The position numbers and the translations under genes are program-made. The notes beneath the pieces were generated by a model. The model had not been told where the DNA came from. It saw only the letters and a program-made list of their open reading frames with translations, and searched no databases. Below, in pieces: positions 1 through 5,581 of a stretch of 10,624 bases of DNA (position 1 is the first letter of the stretch; every line of letters begins with the position of its first letter). The stretch is from assembly GCA_015485375.1 (NCBI GenBank), contig WFTU01000352.1:1-10624 (forward strand). The letters are read 5' to 3'. The DNA comes from Paracoccaceae bacterium. GTDB taxonomy: Bacteria > Pseudomonadota > Alphaproteobacteria > Rhodobacterales > Rhodobacteraceae.

Positions 1-204
1 ATCTACCGCCGCATCGGCTGGTCGCCCGAAATCATCGGCAGCGCAGGCAAGGGACGCGAGGAAATCTCCGTCGGGCTCTGGGAATACACCGAAACGAAAA
101 AACGCGAGCTGTGCGAAAAATTCGCCATTCCGCCCGCCGAGGTCGAAGGCTGGTTCGACGCCTCCTTCCCCGACACACCGGACGAGGCCTGCGTCGCCGC
201 CTGA
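1..204 (+). CDS. Probable acyl-homoserine-lactone synthase (LuxI-like), C-terminal 67 residues
   Basis: The first frame is open from the window edge to a TGA at 202-204, so the gene's 5' part lies outside the window. The visible 67 residues begin IYRRIGWSPEIIG, continue with a GREEISVGLWEY segment, and end in a short acidic tail (DTPDEACVAA). An R-x-GW followed about 14-18 residues later by ISVGLW resembles the C-terminus of alphaproteobacterial LuxI-type autoinducer synthases, which make N-acyl-homoserine lactones from S-adenosylmethionine and acyl-ACP. The catalytic N-terminal half, with its conserved Arg/Trp/Asp/Glu residues, is not in the window and cannot be checked. A more general GNAT-fold acyltransferase is the alternative. 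The next gene starts 57 bp downstream on the same strand, after a large inverted repeat. Confidence 0.6.
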   Translation: MYRRIGWSPEIIGSAGKGREEISVGLWEYTETKKRELCEKFAIPPAEVEGWFDASFPDTPDEACVAA

Positions 205-213
205 ACGCTGGCC

Positions 214-260
214 CTCGCCCCGATCTCCGGTTACAACAGGAAAAAACCGGACGGGGCGAG
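214..260 (+). promoter_or_regulatory. Large imperfect hairpin covering the helicase ribosome-binding region
   Basis: The left arm is CTCGCCCCG (214-222) then CCGGTT (227-232). The right arm is AACCGG (245-250) then CGGGGCGAG (252-260). The arms pair as a 9-bp and a 6-bp helix separated by a 4/1 internal loop, closed by a 12-nt loop (233-244). The right arm ends on the base before the helicase ATG at 261 and includes GGGGCGAG, the only purine-rich candidate Shine-Dalgarno sequence. In RNA this could hide the start site. It could also serve as a transcription-stopping or 3'-end hairpin for the upstream LuxI-like gene, but no T-run follows. Base pairing is seen directly; any function is inferred. 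Confidence 0.6.
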
Positions 261-1772
261 ATGCAGTTTTCAGAAGATCAGGCAGAGGCGTATGACGCCA
301 TTTCAGAGGTTCTGAAGCTCTCCGGCGTCGACCTCGACAACGCCACGCTCACACCGCAGTCGGACGGAAAACTGCACGTTCTGGCCGTTCTCGGCAAAGC
401 CGGTTCGGGCAAAACCATGTTGCTGTCGAAACTGGTCGCCGCACTGGACGAGGCCGGCGTCGAAACCGTCTCTGCCGACTATGAATCCCGCAAACGCAAG
501 GACAAACGCACCCTCGCGGTGCTGGCCCCGACCAATAAGGCCGCCAGCGTCCTGCGAAACCACGGCGTCCCCGCCACCACGATCCATCGCATTCTCTACA
601 CCCCCGTCTACGACCCCGAATACGAAAAGATCGCCGAATGGCTGGCAGGCGAGGGCGAAAAGCCCGAGATCGAGGGCCTGACCGATGTCGCCCTCGACCG
701 CGCTTTTGCCTTCTACAAGACCCACAAATCCATCCCCGGTGCGCTGGCTGCCGCCGGTCTGCGCGGCTCCGATTTCATTACCGGCTGGTCACGGCGCGAC
801 GACCCGCTCGACATCGGCTTCATCGACGAAAGCTCGATGCTGGACGACAAGCAACTGGACGATCTGAAGGAAATTTTCTCCACCCTCGTGTTGTTCGGCG
901 ACCCCGCACAGCTCGCCCCCGTCGGGCAGTCCGGCAACATGAGTTTCGATAAACTGCCGGAAAACCAGAAGCTCACCCTGCACCGCATCCACCGGCAGGA
1001 ACAGGGCAACCCGATCCTCGACATCGCCCACGCGCTCGGCGATCCCGCCCTGACCTTCGAGCGTTTCGAGAAAATGATCGAGGAGGCCGCCGCCAAGGAC
1101 GATCGCGTCACCGTCAGCCCGCGCGTCGACGCCGCCATGATGGCCCGCTCGCCGGTGCTGGTCTGGCGCAACGCCACCCGCATCCGCCTGATCCACGCCT
1201 TCCGCAGCGCCTATGACGCCCCCGAGGATTCGCTGCTATCAGGCGAGCCACTCATCTGCGACGGCATCGAACTGCCACTCAAACACCGCAAGAAACGCAT
1301 CGATCTGGAGGCCCGCGGCCTCATCAAGGGCGCGCAGGTAATCTACCTCGAACCGGGCCGCAAACCGGGCTTTTCGCGCCTGCATGTGGTCGGCGCCGAA
1401 GACCCCCGCGTCAACGCCGCCACCATCATCCAGATCGAGGCCCCCGACCGCGAGGAACCCTTCATCGCCTCCGCCGCGCGCATGGGCGCCACCTTCCTGC
1501 ACGGCGCCGCGGTAACAATCCACAAAGCACAGGGCAGCCAATGGCCGGAGGTTCAGGTATTCGCGCCGGATATCTATGCCGCCTATCGCTCGGGCCGTTC
1601 CGAGGCAGGCATCCCCGTCTGGAAACGGCTCGCCTATGTTGCCATCACCCGCGCCGAAACACGGCTGCACTGGGTCACGCGCTACATGCTGGCGCGCCCG
1701 ACGGAGCCTTTGGGAATTGCGGATCTGGTAGCACCGACCCCGCCACTGGAAATGACAGGATCGGCGGAATAG
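261..1772 (+). CDS. Stand-alone SF1 DNA helicase (RecD/Dda-like, AAA-family ATPase)
   Basis: This 503-residue protein carries the superfamily 1 helicase motifs in order: an N-terminal Q-motif-like FSEDQAEAYDAI (3-14), Walker A GKAGSGKT (45-52), motif Ia LAPTNKAA (88-95), Walker B GFIDESSML (186-194), motif III FGDPAQLAPVG (212-222), an arginine region LHRIHRQ (240-246), motif V VTIHKAQGSQWPEV (418-431) and motif VI YVAITRAETRLHW (459-471). This is the pattern of RecD2/Dda-type 5'-3' helicases with a C-terminal UvrD-like 2A domain. It is expected to act in the cytoplasm on single- and double-stranded DNA during repair or replication. There are no RecB or RecC neighbours, so it is not part of RecBCD. 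The open frame extends back to 111, but the ATG at 261 is preferred: it places the Q-motif at the N-terminus and avoids the arginine-rich read-through of the LuxI-like gene. The stop lies 3 bp from that of the convergent gene. The family is certain; the cellular role is unknown. Confidence 0.9.
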   Translation: MQFSEDQAEAYDAISEVLKLSGVDLDNATLTPQSDGKLHVLAVLGKAGSGKTMLLSKLVAALDEAGVETVSADYESRKRKDKRTLAVLAPTNKAASVLRNHGVPATTIHRILYTPVYDPEYEKIAEWLAGEGEKPEIEGLTDVALDRAFAFYKTHKSIPGALAAAGLRGSDFITGWSRRDDPLDIGFIDESSMLDDKQLDDLKEIFSTLVLFGDPAQLAPVGQSGNMSFDKLPENQKLTLHRIHRQEQGNPILDIAHALGDPALTFERFEKMIEEAAAKDDRVTVSPRVDAAMMARSPVLVWRNATRIRLIHAFRSAYDAPEDSLLSGEPLICDGIELPLKHRKKRIDLEARGLIKGAQVIYLEPGRKPGFSRLHVVGAEDPRVNAATIIQIEAPDREEPFIASAARMGATFLHGAAVTIHKAQGSQWPEVQVFAPDIYAAYRSGRSEAGIPVWKRLAYVAITRAETRLHWVTRYMLARPTEPLGIADLVAPTPPLEMTGSAE

Positions 1773-1785
1773 AAACTAGCGTTTC
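1772..1785. repeat. Small inverted repeat at the convergent gene junction
   Basis: GAAAC (1772-1776) and GTTTC (1781-1785) flank TAGC, spanning the stop codons of the convergent helicase and Alph_Pro_TM genes. The 5-bp stem has few GC pairs and no T-tract on either side, so it is at most a weak bidirectional pause site. It is recorded because nothing else in the 3-bp gap could separate the two transcripts. Confidence 0.25.
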
Positions 1786-2522
1786 AGCAGACGGAATACG
1801 GTCGAGGCCGTCCAGCCCGCAACCAGCGCCACCAGCAGCGACAACAGGCCGTAGATCAGCGGCTTGTCATGCGCCAGATTATAAATCCAGGCCTCCAGAC
1901 CGGCCTTGCGCACGGTAATCTCGTCTTTCGAGGAGGCCACAACCTTGCCATCGCGCACCAGATAGATGCTCGCAACATAGTCCCCTTCGACCAGATTGGA
2001 GGGCAGATCGACCTCTGTGGTGAACAGTGTTTCTTCAGTCAGCTTCACACCGGACTCGGCGGTCCCGAAGGTCCCCTCGTCCTGACGGATGCGCACGACG
2101 GCCTCGGCATATTCTTCTCCAACGTCCGGGGCCTGCACGGCAAAATCGAGACCGATATTGTACTTCGCCCGCTCCTCGTCCGACAGGATCTCACGCACGG
2201 GGCGCGTCCCTGCAAGGCTATAGAACGTCGGAGCGCGATCGACCTCGACGGCCTCCGCATTCACCCAGATGCCGTATTTGTATTCTTTCTTGCGCACCAG
2301 AACCGGACCGGCGGGGCCGGAAACCTCGATGATGACATCAAGCGGCGCGGCGTTCACGTCCGGCATGATGTTGGATTTCACCGCACCGAAAATAAAGATT
2401 TGCGAGCCGTCAAAGTTGGCCGTAATCGAAACCCGGTTCTGGCTCAGGTCCGAAACGATAGATTGCGAAAGCGCCGCAGTAGCAGAAAATGCCAGCGAAA
2501 CCAGAAGTAAAAGGATACGCAC
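1776..2522 (-). CDS. Alph_Pro_TM (TIGR02186-type) protein: signal peptide plus C-terminal membrane anchor
   Basis: This is a 248-residue protein of unknown biochemical role. The N-terminus (residues 1-19, VRILLLLVSLAFSATAALS) is a typical Sec signal peptide with likely cleavage before Q20. A roughly 200-residue, beta-rich, cysteine-free domain follows. One hydrophobic segment (about 222-243, LIYGLLSLLVALVAGW) then precedes a short basic tail (RLLKR). The mature protein should therefore sit in the periplasm, anchored at its C-terminus. This architecture and its position after a TauE/SafE gene match the alphaproteobacterial Alph_Pro_TM family. I chose the GTG at 2522: it opens the signal peptide exactly, lies 2 nt after the exporter's TAA, and has AGGGGGCG upstream. 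The open frame to 2597 would add an arginine-rich stretch read inside the exporter gene. The tight spacing suggests translational coupling and a role as partner of the exporter, which is inference. Confidence 0.8.
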   Translation of the reverse strand: MRILLLLVSLAFSATAALSQSIVSDLSQNRVSITANFDGSQIFIFGAVKSNIMPDVNAAPLDVIIEVSGPAGPVLVRKKEYKYGIWVNAEAVEVDRAPTFYSLAGTRPVREILSDEERAKYNIGLDFAVQAPDVGEEYAEAVVRIRQDEGTFGTAESGVKLTEETLFTTEVDLPSNLVEGDYVASIYLVRDGKVVASSKDEITVRKAGLEAWIYNLAHDKPLIYGLLSLLVALVAGWTASTVFRLLKR

Positions 2523-2524
2523 GA

Positions 2525-3439
2525 TTATTCGCCCCCTGCGCCGATGGAAAACAGCTCGGACGGCTCGATGAGCAGACCCAGCGCCAGTTTGATACACATT
2601 GCAAGCACCATGATAGCCAGAAGGATACGCAATTGCTCGGCCTTCAGGTTAACCCCGATCCGTGCGCCGACCTGCGCGCCAATAACACCGCCGGTCAGCA
2701 GGATCAACGCCAGCATGGCATCAACCGTAAAGTTCTGCGTTGCGTGCTCCAGCGTGGTAAACGCCGTCACGAAGATAATCTGGAACAGCGATGTCCCGAC
2801 AACCACTTTCGTCGGCATACCCAGAATATAGATCATCGCCGGAACCATGATGAACCCGCCGCCGACACCCATGATCGCGGCCAGAATACCCACCAGAATA
2901 CCCACCACAAACGGCGGGATCGCACTGATATACAGGTTCGACGTCCGGAACCGCATTTTGAACGGCAGCCCGTGAATCCAGTTGTGACGCTTGCCGCGCT
3001 TCGGCGGCGCGTTCCGTTTGGAGCGGCGGATCGCATTCAGGCTCTCCACAAACATCATGCTGCCGACCAGGCCGAGGAAAATCACATAACTCAGGGTAAT
3101 CAGCAGATCGACCTGTCCCATTTCCTTGAGCAGTTTAAAGACATAAACACCGAGCTTCGCCCCGACGAGACCGCCGAGCAACAGGACGATGCCCATCTTG
3201 ATATCCACGGTCTTCCGCTTGAAGTGCGCCAGCACACCGGAAAAGGACGAGGCCACGATCTGGTTCGCCTCGGTCGCAACGGCCACGGCCGGCGGGATAC
3301 CGATAAACATCAGCATCGGGGTCATAAGGAAGCCGCCGCCGACGCCGAACATGCCGGACAGAACACCAACGAGGCCACCAAGGCCCAGCAACAGAAAAAT
3401 GTTTACCGAAACCTCGGCAATAGGAAGATAAACTTGCAT
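2525..3439 (-). CDS. TauE/SafE family membrane exporter, copy A
   Basis: This 304-residue integral membrane protein has the internal two-fold repeat of the TauE/SafE (PF01925-type) family. A glycine-rich motif, GMFGVGGGFLMTP, sits at residues 29-41, and its second-half counterpart, IMGVGGGFIMVP, at 189-200. About eight hydrophobic segments are split by a basic cytoplasmic loop (about 135-170, rich in R and K). Characterised members are linked to export of sulfite, sulfoacetate or other organosulfur anions across the inner membrane; the substrate cannot be read from this sequence. The ATG at 3439 is preceded by GGGTGA and matches the start of copy B. Hand alignment with copy B gives about 74% identity over 299 ungapped residues, with the basic loop most divergent. 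The downstream Alph_Pro_TM gene begins 2 nt after its stop, while 129 bp separate it from copy B, so it probably has its own promoter. Confidence 0.9.
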   Translation of the reverse strand: MQVYLPIAEVSVNIFLLLGLGGLVGVLSGMFGVGGGFLMTPMLMFIGIPPAVAVATEANQIVASSFSGVLAHFKRKTVDIKMGIVLLLGGLVGAKLGVYVFKLLKEMGQVDLLITLSYVIFLGLVGSMMFVESLNAIRRSKRNAPPKRGKRHNWIHGLPFKMRFRTSNLYISAIPPFVVGILVGILAAIMGVGGGFIMVPAMIYILGMPTKVVVGTSLFQIIFVTAFTTLEHATQNFTVDAMLALILLTGGVIGAQVGARIGVNLKAEQLRILLAIMVLAMCIKLALGLLIEPSELFSIGAGGE

Positions 3440-3568
3440 GATTCACCCAACATAAAAAGGTTGTGATGTTCTTACATTAGAAAATATGGATATTCATTAT
3501 CTCCACCTGCGACAAATCGGAACAATATGCAAGTATAATGACCCTAATTCCGGCTTTTCAGCGCCCGG
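3440..3568 (-). promoter_or_regulatory. AT-rich intergenic region upstream of exporter copy A, with candidate promoters
   Basis: This 129-bp gap is visibly more AT-rich than its surroundings. Reading the - strand, one candidate promoter is CTGAAA (3561-3556), an 18-nt spacer and TATACT (3537-3532). A second is TTGTTC (3525-3520), an 18-nt spacer and GATAAT (3501-3496). Neither is a strong match and they may be alternatives. A perfect 12-bp palindrome (AATAT-GG-ATATT on the + strand, 3483-3494) lies just downstream of the second -10 box, where a repressor operator could sit. The 13-bp element listed separately (3506-3518) is also inside. No convincing terminator for copy B was found here. Confidence 0.35.
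3506..3518 (-). promoter_or_regulatory. 13-bp element shared by both exporter upstream regions (copy A)
   Basis: GATTTGTCGCAGG on the - strand occurs here and, identically, at 4538-4550. In each case its 3' end is separated from the TauE/SafE start codon by 66 bp. The other upstream bases do not align well. It may be a shared regulator-binding site or -35-type element, or a remnant of the duplication. The identity is seen directly; function is inferred. I do not recognise the motif. Confidence 0.4.
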
Positions 3569-4471
3569 TCAGGAAATGGAGAACAATTCGTTCGGTGACA
3601 GCATCAATCCCAGCGCCAGTTTGAAACACATTGCCAGCACCATCAGCGCCAACAGGATTCGCAACTGTTCGGCCTTCAGGCGTAACCCGATCTTGGTCCC
3701 GATCTGCGCGCCAATAACACCACTGATAATCAGCGTCAGCGCCAGCAGCGCATCAACCGTGTAGTTTTCGGTGGCGTGCATCAGCGTGGTAAAGGCCGCG
3801 ACAAAAATGATCTGGAACAGCGAGGTGCCGACCACAACCTTCGTCGGCATGCCCAGAATATAGATCATCGCCGGAACCATGATGAAGCCGCCACCAACGC
3901 CCATGATTGCGGACAACACCCCCACCAGAAACCCTACCAGAACCGGCGGGATCACACTGATGTAGAGCTTCGAGGTCCGGAACCGTGTTTTGAACGGCAG
4001 CCCCTGAATCCAGGAATGGTGCCGCGTTTTCCGGCGCACGGTGTTGCTGCGGGTTTTCAGGATTGCAGACAGGCTCTCGATAAACATCAGGCCGCCGATC
4101 AGGCCAAGGAAAACCACATAAGTCAGCGTCACGAACAGCTCGACCTGCCCGATCTCCTTGAGGAAACTGAAAACCTGCACCCCGACCAGCGACCCGACCA
4201 GACCGCCCGCCAGCAGGATTAGCCCCATCTTCAGATCAACCGTTCCCCGTTTGAAATGCGCCAACACACCGGAAAAGGACGAGGCCACAATCTGGTTCGA
4301 TCCTGTCGCGACCGCAACGGCTGGCGGGATGCCGACGAAAAACAGCAACGGCGTCAGGATAAATCCGCCGCCGACACCGAACATGCCGGACAGAATCCCG
4401 ACAGCACCGCCGAGCCCCAGCAACAGGAAAAGATTCACCGAAACTTCGGCAATTGGAAAATATACGTTCAT
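3569..4471 (-). CDS. TauE/SafE family membrane exporter, copy B
   Basis: This 300-residue paralogue of the neighbouring exporter has the same layout: GMFGVGGGFILTP (29-41), IMGVGGGFIMVP (189-200), about eight hydrophobic segments and a basic central loop. The second-half block of roughly 35 residues around MGVGGGFIMVPAMIYILGMP is unchanged between the copies, marking the likely transport core. A role in exporting an organosulfur or sulfur oxoanion is known for some family members and inferred here. The ATG at 4471 is used because AGGTGA lies just upstream and the N-terminus MNVYFPIAEVSVN matches copy A. The longer frame to 4564 would add 31 arginine-rich residues absent from copy A. Copy B ends without a coupled Alph_Pro_TM gene, so the two copies may differ in regulation or substrate. 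It is separated from the importer operon by a hairpin terminator. Confidence 0.9.
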   Translation of the reverse strand: MNVYFPIAEVSVNLFLLLGLGGAVGILSGMFGVGGGFILTPLLFFVGIPPAVAVATGSNQIVASSFSGVLAHFKRGTVDLKMGLILLAGGLVGSLVGVQVFSFLKEIGQVELFVTLTYVVFLGLIGGLMFIESLSAILKTRSNTVRRKTRHHSWIQGLPFKTRFRTSKLYISVIPPVLVGFLVGVLSAIMGVGGGFIMVPAMIYILGMPTKVVVGTSLFQIIFVAAFTTLMHATENYTVDALLALTLIISGVIGAQIGTKIGLRLKAEQLRILLALMVLAMCFKLALGLMLSPNELFSIS

Positions 4472-4537
4472 GGGATCACCTGAAAATGGGTGTAGCGGCG
4501 CTATACGCCTCCGTTTTCGCAAATGAAAGAGGAAATC

Positions 4538-4550
4538 CCTGCGACAAATC
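4538..4550 (-). promoter_or_regulatory. 13-bp element shared by both exporter upstream regions (copy B)
   Basis: This second perfect copy of GATTTGTCGCAGG (- strand) stands at the same distance from the exporter ATG as the element at 3506-3518. It directly abuts the terminator hairpin of the importer operon (4551-4574). No clear sigma-70 promoter was found in 4472-4537; TATAGC near 4456-4461 of the leader region on the - strand is only a weak -10 candidate and is not claimed. Confidence 0.4.
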
Positions 4551-4574
4551 CACCGGCCCCGCAAAGGGCCGGTG
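4551..4574 (-). terminator. GC-rich hairpin terminator of the BMP-type importer operon
   Basis: CACCGGCCC (4551-4559) and GGGCCGGTG (4566-4574) form a perfect 9-bp stem around a 6-nt loop, starting 5 nt after the stop codon of the last permease gene. The sequence that follows on the - strand, GATTTGTCG, has only a short T-run, so this is a weak intrinsic terminator or a 3'-end stabilising hairpin. Its placement between the operon end and the next gene supports the call. Confidence 0.7.
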
Positions 4575-4579
4575 TCGGA

Positions 4580-5581
4580 TCAGCGTTCCTTGACGTATGG
4601 CTCGCCGCCCGCTTTCGGCGGAATGGCCTTGCCGACAAATCCGGCGAGGATCACCACGGTCAGGATATAGGGCAGCGCCTGCATGAACTGCACCGGAATG
4701 ACAAAGGCCCCGATATCGACACTCTGGTATTTGTTGCCGATCGCCTCGAGGAAGCCGAACAGCAGCGCCGCGAACAGCACCCCGCGCGGTTGCCATTTGG
4801 CAAAGATCAGCGCCGCCAGCGCAATAAAGCCCTTGCCCGCGCTCATATCTTTCACGAAACCGGCCGCCGAGGTGCCAAGGCTCAGATACGCCCCCGCAAA
4901 GCCGCACAGCACACCGGCAATGATAACCGCGGCATAGCGCTGTTTCACCACCGAGATACCGGCCGTATCAACCGCCCCCGGGTTCTCGCCCACCGCGCGC
5001 AAACGCAGGCCGAAACGGGTACGGAACAGGATCCACCATGTCAGCGGCACCGACAGAATGGCGATATACACCAGAATATTGTGGCCGGAGATCAAATCGG
5101 CATAGATCGGCCCCAGAACCGGCACACCGCTTACAGCATCGGCAAACGGCAAGGTGATCGATTCAAACCGCTGCGCACCGCGCAGGCTTGGCGTCTGCCC
5201 TCCGGCGCGGAACCACTCCTGCCCGATCAACACAGTCGTTCCGGCGGCAAAGAAGTTTACCGCCACGCCTGAAATCAGCTGGTTCCCCCGCAAGGTGATC
5301 GAGGCAAAGCCGTGGATCAGCGACAGCAATACCGAGGCAATGATAGCCGTGAACAGACCGAACCACGCCATACCATAGGTCCAGCCCCAGCCCCCCTCTG
5401 ACACCGGCATACCGGCCACGGCGGAAAACGCCCCTGCCGTAAACGCCGCAATCAGCATCTTGCCTTCCAGCCCGATATCGAAAATCCCCGAGCGCTCCGA
5501 ATAGAGCCCTGCCAGCGCCGCCAGCAATAGCGGCGTCGCCAGACGCACTGCAGAGTCCATGAGTTGCAGAAGTTCCATCAT
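4580..5581 (-). CDS. ABC importer permease 2, BMP/nucleoside-type (YufQ/NupQ-like)
   Basis: This 333-residue membrane protein of the BPD_transp_2 permease family has roughly eight to ten hydrophobic segments. The conserved early motif GIFDIGLEGKML (32-43) corresponds to the NIG-x-EG motif of this family. A cytoplasmic coupling-loop motif, RAVGENPGAVDTAGI (195-209), would contact the ATPase. With the other permease it should form the inner-membrane channel of an importer for nucleosides or related purine compounds; the substrate is inferred from BMP-family precedent. The first ATG (5581) overlaps the upstream permease stop by 4 bp. A second, adjacent ATG (5578) has better spacing from the AGGGGG ribosome-binding site, so the protein may start one residue later. 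It is the last gene of the operon, followed by a hairpin. Confidence 0.9.
   Translation of the reverse strand: MMELLQLMDSAVRLATPLLLAALAGLYSERSGIFDIGLEGKMLIAAFTAGAFSAVAGMPVSEGGWGWTYGMAWFGLFTAIIASVLLSLIHGFASITLRGNQLISGVAVNFFAAGTTVLIGQEWFRAGGQTPSLRGAQRFESITLPFADAVSGVPVLGPIYADLISGHNILVYIAILSVPLTWWILFRTRFGLRLRAVGENPGAVDTAGISVVKQRYAAVIIAGVLCGFAGAYLSLGTSAAGFVKDMSAGKGFIALAALIFAKWQPRGVLFAALLFGFLEAIGNKYQSVDIGAFVIPVQFMQALPYILTVVILAGFVGKAIPPKAGGEPYVKER

Larger units (their letters stand above)
2525..4471 (-). repeat. Tandem gene duplication of a TauE/SafE exporter
   Basis: The two adjacent, co-oriented genes at 2525-3439 and 3569-4471 encode proteins that align without gaps over 299 residues. A hand count finds about 77 differences, or about 74% identity. 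Most changes are conservative (I/L/V/M swaps), apart from the basic loop near residues 137-155. The DNA has diverged at many third positions, so the duplication is old and both copies appear to be under purifying selection. Confidence 0.85.

Noticed and set aside
111..260. N-terminal extension of the helicase frame (50 residues)
   Set aside because: It is a frame-shifted read of the LuxI-like gene and the hairpin, rich in Arg, and precedes the Q-motif start at 261.
2489..3466. + strand open frame (325 codons) opposite exporter copy A, with a similar one opposite copy B
   Set aside because: The translation is His/Gln/Asp/Arg-rich with no membrane or domain features; it arises from the hydrophobic codon pattern of the opposite strand.
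3440..3568. Possible SqrR/BigR-type operator (inverted ATTC...GAAT pattern as I recall it)
   Set aside because: ATTC is present at 3492-3495 but no GAAT partner lies at the expected spacing, so no specific regulator is claimed.
4472..4564. N-terminal extension of exporter copy B (31 residues)
   Set aside because: It is arginine-rich, absent from copy A, and runs into the terminator hairpin; the ATG at 4471 has a good ribosome-binding site.
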